Shown here one piece after another: positions 33,401 through 45,149 of a stretch of 64,000 bases of DNA. The notes under the pieces are model-generated. The model saw only the letters and a list, made by a program, of their open reading frames with translations, ran no database searches and had not been told where the DNA came from. Source of the stretch: Pascua guehoae (Eukaryota; Basidiomycota; Tremellomycetes; Trichosporonales; Trichosporonaceae). Both the position numbers and the translations under genes were made by a program. The stretch lies in NCBI GenBank assembly GCA_001600415.1, contig BCJX01000015.1, forward strand, positions 3,382 to 67,381, read 5' to 3'. Position 1 is the first letter of the stretch, and the number at the start of each line of letters is the position of its first letter.

Positions 33401-34270
33401 TCCACACAGCATGATGTCGAACAAGCTCAACGCCATCGCACTTCAGCCTCGGCCGTTTCAACTCAGGGCAGTCATGCATCGGAAGGGCGCGCATCACCTT
33501 TTGGACAGGTTGATCGCCAGAGCGGCGGTTACGGCATTCGCGGCGCCGAGGACTCGCAAAGCGCCCTCGGACTGTCCCAAGGGCGGCCGAGGTATGAGAG
33601 CCAACCGGATGCTGCTCAAGACTTTCGCGGCTTACCGGGTCGCGGCAATACCTCGCCATTGGCGAACGACGTGCGCCAGGTCCAGACGCAAGCGGCGCAG
33701 TATGACCGACAAGCGTTCTTGATGAATGAGCGCCAACCTGCGGAGACAGGGCATGTGCCGTCACAATATGCTGGGTACAGTCAACAGCAAGCTGGATCCG
33801 GCCAACCTTCATACGCGACTTCTCAGCCTGCGCAACGGCAGTCGCCATTGTCCTTCCAGCGACCGTCGCCACAACCACAGCCGACACGAGTTTCACCACA
33901 ACTGTCAACCCAGGCACAGTCATCGTCCTGGACGTACACCGCTTCAGCGTCCTCGCAGGGCACCCAACACCAGTCTGAATCGACATATGCAGCACAGCGA
34001 CCGGTGCCCTTCTCCACGGAACATTCGCAGTACCCACACTCGCTGCCTCAATCGCAGGGCCAGTCGACCACCCACGGATCATACCATACTTACGACCAAG
34101 GCGCAGACTCGCTGGCCCCAAATACCTCGTACACGCACGAGGCGCCGCGCAGACACCGCCCGCCACCGACGGGGGGACACATTGTGCGGTCGCCGAAGTA
34201 CATGTCCAACGCCCTTCCCAAGCCTGGGTACGAGTACGACATGTATGGGCGCGAGGTGCCTCGCGGGTAG
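30418..34270 (+). CDS. CDCA7-type zf-4CXXC_R1 protein with polyglutamine tract
   Basis: Exons 30418-30673, 30708-31231 and 31271-34270 give 1259 aa. Residues 1-260 are disordered and then charged. At about 261-331 lies a cysteine-rich zinc finger: CHQC, CNQFFCSTCC, CPLC and CNCASC in order, with the hallmark RGICNC. This is the zf-4CXXC_R1 domain of CDCA7/CDCA7L. In vertebrates CDCA7 activates the remodeller HELLS and helps maintain DNA methylation. The rest is a disordered tail with AT-hook-like KRGRPRK at about 490 and a long Gln-rich tract. At the position of the vertebrate RYG the protein has RYY. Introns are just 34 and 39 nt. The start is the first ATG after a long leader. Confidence 0.85.
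32851..33057 (+). repeat. CAG/CAA (polyglutamine) repeat tract in the CDCA7-like gene
   Basis: About 70 codons, almost all CAG or CAA, with scattered Arg, Leu and Glu. Mixed codons make it less prone to slippage than a pure CAG run. On the antisense strand it creates a spurious poly-Leu frame. Confidence 0.95.
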
Positions 34271-34757
34271 TGCTGCGAGGGAGGCTGTGTTTTGGAGGTT
34301 GGGCCGTTCATCGGCTGTGGCCAGTGCAGAGTGTAGGGGACTAAGGAACCTGATACGATAGTCAAACTGGAGGATGGAGGAAACTATCCACAATAAACGC
34401 TCTGTATCTTGTAAGCTACTGTGTATACGCTGTCATTGCTTCGCGCAGGAGGCATGTTTGTAACCCGCGATACGTCCATGAAGAGGAGGAAGATGTGCAA
34501 ATGGGGCAACTTGACACAGAGGAGTGAGTCTCCTCACGTGGGTGGCAACTCTGGAGCGAGGGCGTGGTGCTGAGGGCTATTGGCGTTGTTCTATTTCACA
34601 TCACCAGACAGGTTCAGGAGGCCGAGTTGCAGCCATGTGTACATACATCTAGGGCGACTATGGCATGTAGACTGTAGAATGCAGGCTGCAGACTGTGGAC
34701 GCGGCGAAACTGTAACGGGGAGTGCTGGCACTATCCTCTCGACCGCTCCATTCCAGC
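34271..34757. other. Convergent intergenic region
   Basis: About 490 bp between the 3' ends of the CDCA7-like and PP2C genes. An AATAAA-like AATAAAC at 34393 may be a poly(A) signal of the + strand gene. Nothing else seen. Confidence 0.5.
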
Positions 34758-37250
34758 TTACTCGTCGAAGAAGACAACCCTGCGCGTCAGCTCGCCCAGC
34801 CCCGCCACCACATGTACTCACGTCACGGTCATATCGTCGCGGAACCACCTCGCCACCTTACCGTGGAGGCTCAACATTTCGCCGCGGTGCTTGCGGTCCG
34901 CGCCGCCGAGCGCGTTGCGGATCAGATGCGTGGCGGCGTTGGCGTCGCCCTCGAATGCCCACTCGCCCGTGCCGCGCGCACCCTCTCCGGGCATTTCTTG
35001 GATGGGGTACGGGCGCGGCTGCGTGGATTCAATGGGAATCTGGGCGGCGAGGTCCGTCTTGGAGACGGGGTTGCGTTTGGGCTGCTCGAGGTAGGCGGCC
35101 ATGAGGATGGTGGCTTCTTCGGATGTGATGCCGTCCCACACTGGGTGTTAGTGGTGATCTTGAGAGTTTGCCGGGCTGCTACGCCATTCGTGCGTCTGCG
35201 CACACTGCGTACACCACGTCACGCGTTTGCTGCGTGCCGTACAGTTGAACGGGACGCCGCTCTGCGGCTCGGCGCTCGGTATGCGGCACGAAGCTCTTCG
35301 CTCGGCACTGCGTTCACGTCCCTTATCACCGGCACGGACTTCACTGTGGCTCTCACAACAGTCGACGTCGAGCACACTTCACGCAGCACTCGGCATTCAC
35401 CCACGCCCACGCCACCAACACAAACCAAAGCCGCCACTCCCTCATACTCACAGCCATCAGTCGCCATGACGACAAACCGCAGCCGCTCTCCCGCCTTGCG
35501 GAGAGGACGGTACTCGACCTCCGGGCGCGCCGTGACGTATGGCGGCGTGTAGTGGAACGCACGCGGTGGGCGGACCTTCTCGCCCTCGTCCGCGTACACT
35601 GCGGCAATCGCCTCGCCCTGCGCCGCCGTCCACTTGTAGATAGCGTCGCCGAAGGCGCGGGTCGGTTGAAGTCCGCCCTGCACGCGGCCGTTGCGGATGA
35701 CTGTGTCGGCCTCGTAGGGTGGGTGTTCCGCGCGCATCCTAGAGTCAGCGGCGGTCGGGGTTATATGGAGGCTAGTAGGCGACTCTTCTTGCCCATGACG
35801 TGGGGAATGTTGATCGGCTGAGTCTGCCAGCAACTGTTGCCACACACTGTCCGTTGCAGCTACCATCATGCGTTCTAGTCACAAAGAACATGGCTCCTGT
35901 GTGCGGCACCGGCACAGCCACACACACCCACATGCCGCTCAACGACAGAGCTGGAGTTCACTGTCCGAAGACTCACCTCGCAACCTCCTTGGGGTTTTCA
36001 CCCATCTGGTCCTCGGACAGCACATCGCAGCGCCACGAGCCGTCCTCGGCCTGCCAACCCGCCACCGCGCGGCAGTCGCCCGTGACGGCGACATACAACC
36101 CGTCGTTCTCGGCGTCCACCACCGTGCTCACGGCCACAGCGCCGGCGGCTGCGGGCCGCGTGAGGGCACAGAATTTGGCGCGCGTCTCCTTGGACTCATC
36201 CGTGAGGAGGGTTGGGAGTAGGCGGACGGGCGTGTTGCAGATGTTGTCATCAAGTTGGACATAGCTGGTGTGTTAGCGGGCGGTGGCGCTGGTTAGAGGC
36301 TATGTGGGGAAAGGGACAAGGGGGACTAGCATCAGGGGCGCCAGGGGGTGGCGACTGGCATGCAAGGTGTCCTCGTTTGTGGGGAAGACAGGTAAAGTCA
36401 CAGCAGTGACCTCGCAACGCTAGCCGTCCTGCACGCGTCGACACACTACTCACGCAGACTGGAGAGCGGTGCCAATGTTCGGAGGCGACCACGTCTTGGC
36501 CCAGGTGAGCACGTCCCAGACCTTGGTGCCCCAGTTCGCGCCTGGGACAATACCCGCCTGGACGCCAGCGAGGGCGAGTGAGAGCGTGGGGTGAAGCGTT
36601 TTGCTCAGGAGCTGGCTCGTGGCCCAGCCTGCATGTCCGTCAATGACAGAAATGAGCACGAGGTCACGCTTGCCCGGCTCGTCGACGGGTGTCGAGCTGG
36701 CACCCCACGGCCACCAGCTCCGGGAAGGTCCGCGAGGCACGACGTCGGCGGCGGAGCGGTCTTCGCACGGCTCGTTGGAGGGAATAAAGTTTGTGTCCCA
36801 CCGCACGACGGGGTTGCCCGGTCGGCCTGGAGCAGCCGTCGACTCGTTGACGTGGAGCATGCGCTCGACTTCGGCGTCGGGCTTGCGCGTAAATGTGTAT
36901 GCTTGCGCGCCGTTCCGCCTGCCAATGTGGACGGTGAATTCGTCCTTCTTCTCGAGCGGCGCCAGAATGTCCACTCCCATGACACGCTGCTCGTAGTAGT
37001 ACACGCCCACCGACGCTGCCAGGAGAACCGCCCCGATAATTCCGTTACGCCGCATCGTGCTCGTGTGCGGCGGTGGTTGAGGGGCCGAAGACGACGAGGA
37101 CGATGACGCGTGACGCGTCGCCGCAATGGATGGCCGCGGCACGCGCGCCGAGAGACGAGCACATGCAAGAGGCGAAGGGCCGAGGGATCCGAGAGGGGCG
37201 AGCGCCACGCGAGACGCGCCGAGACGCAGCGGTAAACGCGCAAGGGACAT
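34758..37250 (-). CDS. Mitochondrial PP2C-type protein phosphatase (Ptc5/PDP-like)
   Basis: Minus-strand exons 37250-36454, 36264-35977, 35738-35452, 35140-34822 and 34779-34758 give 570 aa. The first 50 residues are Arg/Ala/Ser-rich (mitochondrial presequence), and a hydrophobic segment at 70-86 would anchor the protein in the inner membrane. PP2C motifs appear in order: DGHAG at 204-208 (metal binding), GDCRAV, LQPTRAFGD, MATDGLWD and the terminal DDMTVTVVFF, with Asp559/560 as the last metal ligands. Ptc5-type enzymes dephosphorylate the pyruvate dehydrogenase E1 subunit. The last exon codes only six residues. Introns 2 and 3 are fairly long (238 and 311 nt). The start codon is shared with a short divergent region to ICE2. 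Confidence 0.9.
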
Positions 37251-37511
37251 GGTTGGTGGTTGTTCGGGAAAAGAAGAAGAAGAGATGAGCAATGGCAACA
37301 AGGTTGGGCCGTGTTGGACGGAAACATGAGGTCACTTTGCGTTTGGATTCTTCAGGGGCCAAACAAACCCCAGACATTTCGACCCACTCACCCACCCAAC
37401 CGGCTTAACCACGCTGACGCCGAACCACACGACGTCGTCGTCCGTCTCCCACATCTCTTTCTCTCCCATTGCATCATCCCCCAAACGTCCGACGCGCAGC
37501 AGCTAGCAACC
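37251..37511. promoter_or_regulatory. Short bidirectional promoter between PP2C (-) and ICE2 (+)
   Basis: 261 bp separate two outward-facing start codons. The ICE2 side is CT-rich (37440-37480); the PP2C side is AG-rich on +, hence CT-rich on its own strand. Confidence 0.6.
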
Positions 37512-39077
37512 ATGCTCTTCGCCCTTGCGGCGTCCTACCTCGGCGGCTTGGCGACGTTTGGGCAGGTCCTTACTGCCCTGCCCATGGCACTGGATCTCCT
37601 CGGTGCGTTTCTTGGCGCGCTCCGTTGGAGCCCCTCGGGCAACCCGGCTGCTTTTCTCGCCGTCGTGCTTCTGTCCGGTTCCAATGTTGAAGCCGCTGAC
37701 GCCTGCAGGTCCCCCCTCATTTCTCCTCCTCTCGCTTCTCTTTACACTGCACCACGCATCCTACTCTACCCTGCGGTTGCTGTGCAAAAACACCCTCCTC
37801 GCGCCACTCATTACGGTCCTCAATGTCCTCTCGCCCGTCATCTCGGCCGCCTGTGTCCTCGTCACACTCTACTACTACCTCTACCCTCCTGGACCCAACA
37901 GCATTGCCGGCCATGTCCTCGTCAACGTCCTGCCCTACCTGTACGCCTCGGTTCTGCGCTGGGTGTCGCCCCTCTTCACCCTCCTCGAGGGCGTGAGCAC
38001 CCTGCTCGTCATCCAGGTCGTCGGACGCGCAGGCAAGGGGTGGGCAGACGATGACGAAAAGGAGGAGGGTCTCGAGTGGCGACAGCTCGTCGGCCTCCTC
38101 TTTGCCGCACTCGTCTACTGCGCCGGTCTGTGGCTCATCGTCTGGGCCTTCCCCTCCACGCCCTTCCCAGCATTCCTCCTCGGCGCAGCCCTCACTGCCA
38201 GCTTCTTCCTCTCCTTTATCGGCTTCTCGCTCCGGCGCACAAATGTGCTCGAGACCAGTCTGGTCCTCCTCTACGTCGCGTACTCGGCTTGGCTGTCGGG
38301 AGCCGAAGGTGCCATGGAGTGAGTACAGTTGCTGTGGGCTTCAGTTTGGCGTGTCCTCGTGTGGTCTCTCTCGTCCACCTCTGACCGAGGTCTCTGCCCG
38401 AGGCCAGAGCAGCTCCGCATTCACTGCACACTGTATACCCATTTGACATCAACTGGTCGACATGCAGTGGTGACCACTCCATGCTGTGGTGACCACTCCA
38501 TGCTAACCCCCAGGCCACGCCAGTTTGGCTCGAGCTGGCTTTCACACGACTGGGCCGTCCCAAAGAAGGTCTCTGCGCCCAACGTCAACGCGCTCGCACA
38601 CCGTGCCGTCGGTTCCATGCTCGACTCGGTGTGGAGCGTGTGCCTGAGCCTGCCGCCTCATCTTCTCTTGTCGCTCATCTACCGCGTTGTGGTACTCCAT
38701 GCCTCCGCGCGTATTGTGCCCATGATCCGTAAGGCGAGCGCAGGGTGGGATGACGGTGTCGACGACGCGGCGCCATCGTTCTGGGACGGACGGAGCCTCG
38801 GCGAGGAACCAGCAAACATGCGTATCACCACCATTGTCTTGTCGTACCGCCGCGCAATCCTCATTGCCGTCTACACCCATCTGCTCCGTGAGTTCTCCGC
38901 CCCATACGACCCTATCACTTCAAAGCCACTGCTAACTTTGCCCCAGTCCTTGACGCCGGATCGCAGACATGGTGGCGCTGGGTCAACATTGCCCTCTTCC
39001 TCGTCATCTGGAGCCTCGAGCTGCTTCTCGACGCCGACGACGACGCCGAGAGTGTCACACGTTGGAAGGTCGAATAG
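37512..39077 (+). CDS. ICE2: ICE2-family ER membrane protein
   Basis: Exons 37512-37602, 37709-38318, 38514-38887 and 38947-39077 give 401 aa. The N-terminus (MLFALAASYLGGLATF, then LTALPMALDLLGPPSF) is the conserved start of Ice2. About nine hydrophobic helices follow, and the protein ends in a Trp-rich helix (WWRWVNIALFLVIW) with an acidic tail. Yeast Ice2 is an integral ER protein needed for cortical ER inheritance and for channelling lipid from droplets to the ER. Length is close to yeast Ice2 (491 aa) but shorter. Intron 2 contains a perfect direct repeat, GTGGTGACCACTCCATGCT, twice, ending just before the acceptor. The gene converges on DUS1 with only 78 bp between stops. Confidence 0.88.
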
Positions 39078-39155
39078 ATGGCGTACAGTTACATGCAGTG
39101 GTGCAGCGTGCACAATGTGCACTCTACTCTTAACAATCTATGAGCTATGGTGCCC

Positions 39156-40988
39156 CTATGCCGCAATCGCGGCGGCAGGCGCTGCCTCCTTGGCCGTCGT
39201 CTCCTCAGTAACAGTCTCCTCGTCGACACTCGCGCCGAGCTCACGCTTGGAGCCCTTCTGCCTCTGGCGCTTCTGGCGCTTGTGCTCGATGCGTGTCTCA
39301 CGCTTCTCCAGTCGCCGCTTCTGGCGCGCCATTGCCTTTTCCTCGTGCGCCTCGCAGCCCTGGCCGACTAAGCCACCTGCGGCAGCCTGCTTGGCTGCGT
39401 CGGCTGCGTCCATGCCGCCTGCCACGGCGCGGCGGATGCGGCAGTGAATAAGGCACGCGCGCGTGGGGCAGCGCGTCGCTGCCATTCCCGAACACTTGTC
39501 GTCAACGCAGGGCTCGGTTCCGAGTTGTGGGCCCTTGGCACCGGGGGCAGAGCACGCGTCGGCGGGTACAGTGGCGGACGACCCGCACTCGTAGTCGATG
39601 AACTCGGTGTTGTTGTCGACCTTTACACCCACACGCGAGCGGATGTAGGGCTGCGCAGCCCAGTGCGGGAGATCACGATATCCCGTCTTTGGGCAGAGGG
39701 GAGGAGCGGGTGTGGAATGATCGGTCTCACCGACGCGCTCGGCGATGGCCTCGAGCGTCACGCGGAACGGCCCAGCGCTGCCGTCGGCAGCGACGCCAGT
39801 CTTGGACAAGAGGATGCGGAGGTCCTCGTGCAAGTCGAGGATCGGTTTGAGGAGACGGAACATGTGCGCCTTGATGGCCGAGCCCGCGGTGCGGGTCTTG
39901 AGTCCGTCAACAATGTCGAGGTATCGGCGCGCAACGACAATGGCAGCAGGGTACGCATGGGGATGGCTGGGATCGGCAAAGACGGCAGGGTTGGACAGGT
40001 TGCCCTCGGCACTCATGACGCCATCGGCGCCCGTAACAGTGAGACAGCGCTCGACGTCCTCGCCGTAGAGGATATTGCCATTGGCGAAGACAGGCACCTT
40101 GACCGCAGCCTTGACGGCCTTGATCTGCTCCCAGTCCGCAAGGCCCGTCAACTGGCCCTTCATCTCACGCGTGCGCCCGTGGCAAGTAAGGATCTGCGCG
40201 CCCGCAGCCTCCATCATCTTGGCGTACTCGACCGTCTTCTTCACGTCGGGGAAGATGCGGAACTTGGCAGTGACCGGCACCTTGAGGTTGATGTGTAGCG
40301 TGTTGATGAGCTTTCCGATAAGCTCCCACTCGTCCTGCAGGAACGATCCGTAGTGACCCTTGCGTGCGATACCCTGCGGGCAGCCAAAGTTGATATCCAC
40401 AGCGTCGCAGCGGTCCTCGATCTTCTTGGCCGCGGCAAGCAGTGCGTCCGGGTCATTGGCACAGAACTGAGGACTAGTCAGCATGACACGCGCTTTCGCC
40501 GCGGCTGTTAGCCCCTCCTTACCTCCGAGCTCACCTGGACAAACAGCGGCCTGTCCCCTCCCTCAATGCCAGCGATCGTGTCTTCGCTCCCTTCCTCGCC
40601 GCACAGGAGGTTGAACTGCGGGTCTCCGCCACGGCTCTCGCCCTTGGACTGGAGGAAGACCTTTGCGTGGATCATTGGAGTGTAGGCAAGGTGGGCTCCG
40701 CCCTGGTGGCGGACGTATGAGGTGGGTGTGCCATCGGGCTTTGTTCCCGGCACGTTCGTCGACGGGCCCGCGAGGTGCGGGGGCAACGGTGATTTGGACA
40801 GCAGACGCCATGCCTGTGAGGTCAGCCGATGGACACCAGTCGACAAATTCGAGGTTACTCACCAGCTCGCTCTGGTCGACCATGGGTGCAACAACATATT
40901 TGGGGCTACCAATGCTGCGGTAGAAGTCGTAACCACCCAGCTTCTTGTGCAGAGGCTGCTTGGGCGTGGTCGTCGAGTCGGTCGTCAT
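39156..40988 (-). CDS. DUS1: tRNA-dihydrouridine synthase (Dus1 type)
   Basis: Minus-strand exons 40988-40863, 40813-40535 and 40466-39156 give 571 aa. Motifs of the FMN enzyme are in order: YVVAPMVDQSELAWR, FVQFCANDP, DINFGCPQGIARKGHYG (catalytic Cys164), LTCHGRTR and VFANGNI. Dus1 reduces uridines 16/17 in the tRNA D loop using NADPH. After the barrel comes a Cys-rich zone (CVDDKC, RCPTRAC, then HC) that could bind zinc, followed by a basic Arg/Lys helix, probably for tRNA contact. An alternative upstream in-frame start would need GTG, so ATG 40988 was chosen. The gene faces the kinase gene divergently. Confidence 0.92.
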
Positions 40989-41794
40989 GGCGGAGAAGGG
41001 GTGGGCTGCGGGGTGGGAGAGAAAGGGGAGGGAAAAGTTCCGAAGCGCCTGGAGAGGCGTGCGGACAAGATACACGGTTGGTTACGGTTACAATTCTGCA
41101 CTGCGTCGAGCTGCAGCACAAGAATGGGCCAAGATGTGAGAAAAGAGAGAGAGAAAGAGTGAGTAGGGGAGAAAGGATAGACACCGCTGTAAGGGGGGGA
41201 GGGAGGCTGGGGGGCTGGGTGAGGGGTTGTCGCAGTGGCAACAGGGTGATCGACACTTTTTCCAGGCACGGATGTAAACCAAAGCACGTGACTGGTGGGC
41301 ATTTGTATTAGATAGTAACCCCTAATCACCACTTCTAATCCATTTACAAACCCCACGTGGCTTTGTAATCTCGTCATGGCCTGGGGTGGTGGGTGTTTCT
41401 GGGCGAGTCTGGATCTGGCATCTGGCAGTGGCATTGTTGCCCGGCGTGTCGCATCTCGTCTCTTGTTGACCCGACCATCCTCTCGACACCCCCCACTACT
41501 CTTGTCCATCAACGCCCACCACCAAACGGAACAGTTCTAGCGGGAGCGTCGCGTGGTGCGAATTGCATCCAAAGCGTACCTCTCGCCGACAGCGCTCGTC
41601 TCGATCACGGACCCTCCGACAGGCACTCTCCTCGACGGTGTCCGAGCTACGCGCACCGGCCGGCCGCCGTCTGTCGCCGCCCATTCAATCGCTTCTTCCC
41701 GTCTCAGCCCCCTTATTTGACACGGCATCTCGTTTGGACAAACTTCTCCCCATCTCTCTATCGCCCCTTCTGCGTTGGCCACTCGTTCCCCACC
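40989..41794. promoter_or_regulatory. Divergent region between DUS1 (-) and the kinase gene (+)
   Basis: About 800 bp. 41130-41220 is purine-rich on + (a CT-rich leader for DUS1 on its strand). CACGTGG-type sites occur at about 41285 and 41354. No gene seen; the open frames are low-complexity. Confidence 0.5.
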
Positions 41795-44700
41795 ATGGCC
41801 CCAACCCCTCAGCCGGCCTCCATGGCCACCGAGCCCGCGTACATCTCCGCTCTTGCTCAACAGCCCAAAGATGCGCGCCCAGATCAAATCTATGAGGTGT
41901 GTATAGTCTTCATGTGGTGTCCATTGCTGCCCGCGCCTTTTGTTCTGCGAATCAACATCGAGCACGAGACCATCACAGTCACGCGACCCGTGCCCAGAAC
42001 CTGAATTGAATCGCTGACAACAGAAACTGGAAATGGTTGGAAAGGGCGCGTACGGTGCTGTGTACCAAGGGCGACACCGGGCAACGGGACACGTTGTGGC
42101 GCTCAAGATTATCAACCTCGATACAGAAGACGACGATGTCAGCGACATCCAGAAGGAGGTGTCGCTCCTCCAGCAGCTCATGAAGAGCTTTGCGTCAGGT
42201 CCGGGCGGAAACGGTGGCGTGGGGTACCTGCCAAACGTCATCAAATACTATGGCAGTATGATGGAGGGCCCGAAAGTGTGGATCATCATGGAGTATGCTG
42301 AGGGTGGTAGCATCAGGACATTGGTGAGTCGCGTGCACTGGCCGTCACTGACTGCAGTCTCGCGCCCAACCGCTCAAGGAGCTCCACATTGCGCTCATTA
42401 TGCGTGAGGTGCTTGTCGCACTTCAGTTCCTCCACAAGAACGGTATTATTCATCGTGACATTAAAGGTGAGCTGATGTCTTCGAGGATGGCAGCAGGCAC
42501 AGCTAGGGCGATGATTTGGTTGTGGCGAGGAGGGCGAGGACAGAGATGAGAGGAGGACACCAACGGGGTCACCGGTGCAATGGGTACAGAGACTGTGGCA
42601 ATTGAAATGACGAGGACCACGAAGGGCACGCGATGAGGAGCAGGAGGACCCGGATAAGATCCGGCACATTACACGATGTCCTCGCGTGTGATGACTGTGG
42701 GGATGAAGGAGACGAAGCATCACGCGACGCGCATGTCTCTCAAGTCTTGTGCGCACTGGAGCAGATGGACTCTTGAACAGCTCTTACTGACGTTCAGCTG
42801 CCAATATCCTCCTCACGGCTCAACCACCGCGCATCCTCCTGTGCGACTTTGGTGTCGCTGCGTTGTTGGCATCCAACACGTCGAAGCGATCGACCTTTGT
42901 CGGAACACCTTACTGGATGGCCCCCGAGGTTGTGACACAGGGCCGACTATACGACGTCAAGGCCGATATCTGGTCACTAGGCATCACGCTGTTAGAGATG
43001 GCGCACGGCGAGCCACCAATGTCTGGCCAGCCCGCGGCCCATGCGGTCAAGATTCTTGGCGACAAGAAACTCCGTGCACCCAGGCTGGAGGGCGGGGCGT
43101 GGTCCAAGGAGATGCGTGACTTTGTCGTGGCCTGCTTGAACGAGGAGCCATCGGACCGTCTGTCAGCCGACGAGCTGAGCAAGCTCAAGTGGATCAAGTC
43201 TCACCAACGTACACCCCTGACTGCGCTCAATGAGCTCATCGCCCGCTTCCAGCAATGGAAGGAGCAGGGTGGGCAGAGGTTAAGTCTTGTGCCTGGTGTT
43301 GGGGCGCAAGTGGACGACGACTCGGAATCTTTTACAGGTGACGACTGGAGCTTTACCGTCCGCTCGCGCATGAGTATGCTCTCGGATGTGCCAGATGAGA
43401 CATGTGAGTTCACACTCGTTGCCCAGCATAATCGTTCCTTGCTGACTCCAGCTGCCCAACTGCCACCACCCGAGTCATTGCGGCGTCTGTTCCATGACGA
43501 CTCGCACGACTCTGACCCGTTCCAGTCGCCATTCCATCCCCCCGCTCCTGCAGCCCCACCCGTTCCAGACAAGTCGCCCCAGTCGGACTCACTTAGCATC
43601 TCGGATGGGGGCACAGTGCGCCAGTCCCGCAAGCCACCGGGTCTTTTCATTGTGACCAACCCATCCAATCCACCTACCATCGGGAGCGGCGGAGGGGACT
43701 CGTCGCAGCCTACGCCGCTTGCACGACCGCTCAACACCAAGCGCAGCATGGATACGTTTGCGTCGGCGACAGCGCGCTCCGCCCCAGGTCCACCACCCGA
43801 CATGCCACGCGGGGGCCAAGGTGTCCGTCGTCCTTCGGGCTCGGATGCGGGGCTACGCGGTTTCCAGTTCCCGTTCATGACGCCGAGTAAGCCGACACCA
43901 GGTACACCACCACAGTACCCACGCGACCTACGGGACCGTGAACGATCACCACCACCTCCGCAATCTGGGGAACTCTCGCCACTAGGTCTTCCCGCCCCGC
44001 CGTTTGCAGGTGGTCGTGCACCGATGATGCGCCAGGCATCAGTTGCAGTAATGGAGGGGCGAGCGGCATCGCAGCAGCCCCAACAACGACCGGTCGCTCA
44101 AGCTTCTGACCCCGTCTCTCCTACGCGCGCCCTTGGTGCTCCCCGCCCTGTGGGCATGGGGTCTGGTATGGGCTCTGCCTCGAGTCAAGGGATGGGCCCC
44201 GCCGGTACGAGTATGATGCGGACACGCTCGGGCTCTCGCGTTGAGGACAACCTCCACGCGCCCGGTATGGGACTGCGCGACCTGCTCAAGCTCTCACCGG
44301 CTGCACCAGGCGATGGCGACCTGCTCCCCCCGTCACCGGGCGCCCTGAACGGCCCGAAACCCTTTGTCGCCTTGCCATCCCCTCTTGCCATGAACGGCGA
44401 GACGCCGCCCACACCCGCCATGAGTGGCACGGGTATTGCGGGCGCCATGGGTGCACCAGGAGCGGTGAACATGGCGGGCTACGCCGGCATGAACGGCATG
44501 AACGGCATGCCAGGAATGGCGGGCATGGCGGGCATGGGCGGCATTGGCAGCGCAGGCAGCATGGGTGGCGCGACGCCTACCGCAATGAACGCAAACATGA
44601 ACGCGTCCACACTCTCCCTCCCGGCCATCCTGGGCTTAGGCGGCAACGCACCACTGCGCCTCCTCGATCTATCACGCGCACACGACCCAGACGCCGCACT

Positions 44701-44938
44701 CGCCGAGCTCGAGGTCATGGTCGACGACATGCAGCACTGGCTCGAGGTCGTCGAGCATGGCCTGCATGATTTATTGCGAGTTAGTATTGACACCGAGGAC
44801 GATGCGGCAGCAGGCGTGGCAGCACGAGCTGGGGCTGGAGCTGGGTCGGGAGCCGCTAGCGCGCCGCCTGTAGCCAACGGTGAACACGATGTGAGGGGAC
44901 GGCTGCCGCCGTCAAGGAGCGCGACGAATCTCGTCTAG
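41795..44938 (+). CDS. NAK1: GCK-type Ste20-like kinase (Nak1/Kic1 group)
   Basis: Exons 41795-41896, 42024-42323, 42358-42466, 42798-43403 and 43452-44938 give 867 aa. The kinase domain starts at about residue 35: glycine loop GKGAYG, Lys62 in VALKI, HRD at 166-168, DFG at 187-189 and GTPYWMAPEV. A short insert (FASGPGGNGGVGYLP) between helix C and strand 4, and the YEKLEMVGKGAYG start, are typical of fungal Nak1/Kic1. These kinases act in the MOR/RAM polarity network upstream of the NDR kinase Orb6/Cbk1. The 570-residue tail is disordered, with Met-Gly repeats (GMNGMNGMPGMAGMAG-like), and ends in a conserved-looking acidic helix. Intron 2 is 34 nt. Intron 4 (48 nt) is a multiple of three without stops, so retention would not break the frame. 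Confidence 0.9.
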
Positions 44939-45149
44939 TGTTGTACAGTACGGCGTAGGCATGCATGCAATCTTCTGCAATTTTTGAACATGGCGAGCAC
45001 AATGGTAGAGAGTGTGGGTGTTGTTGCACAATTGAGGTTGCTCTTATTCTCGAATCGTCCCTCGACAGCCGCTCCACGGTCGGTCATACATCCCGAGGTG
45101 CTTCCATAGTCGGTGACCGTTCAGTGGGTATCGTATCGTCAACATGTGT

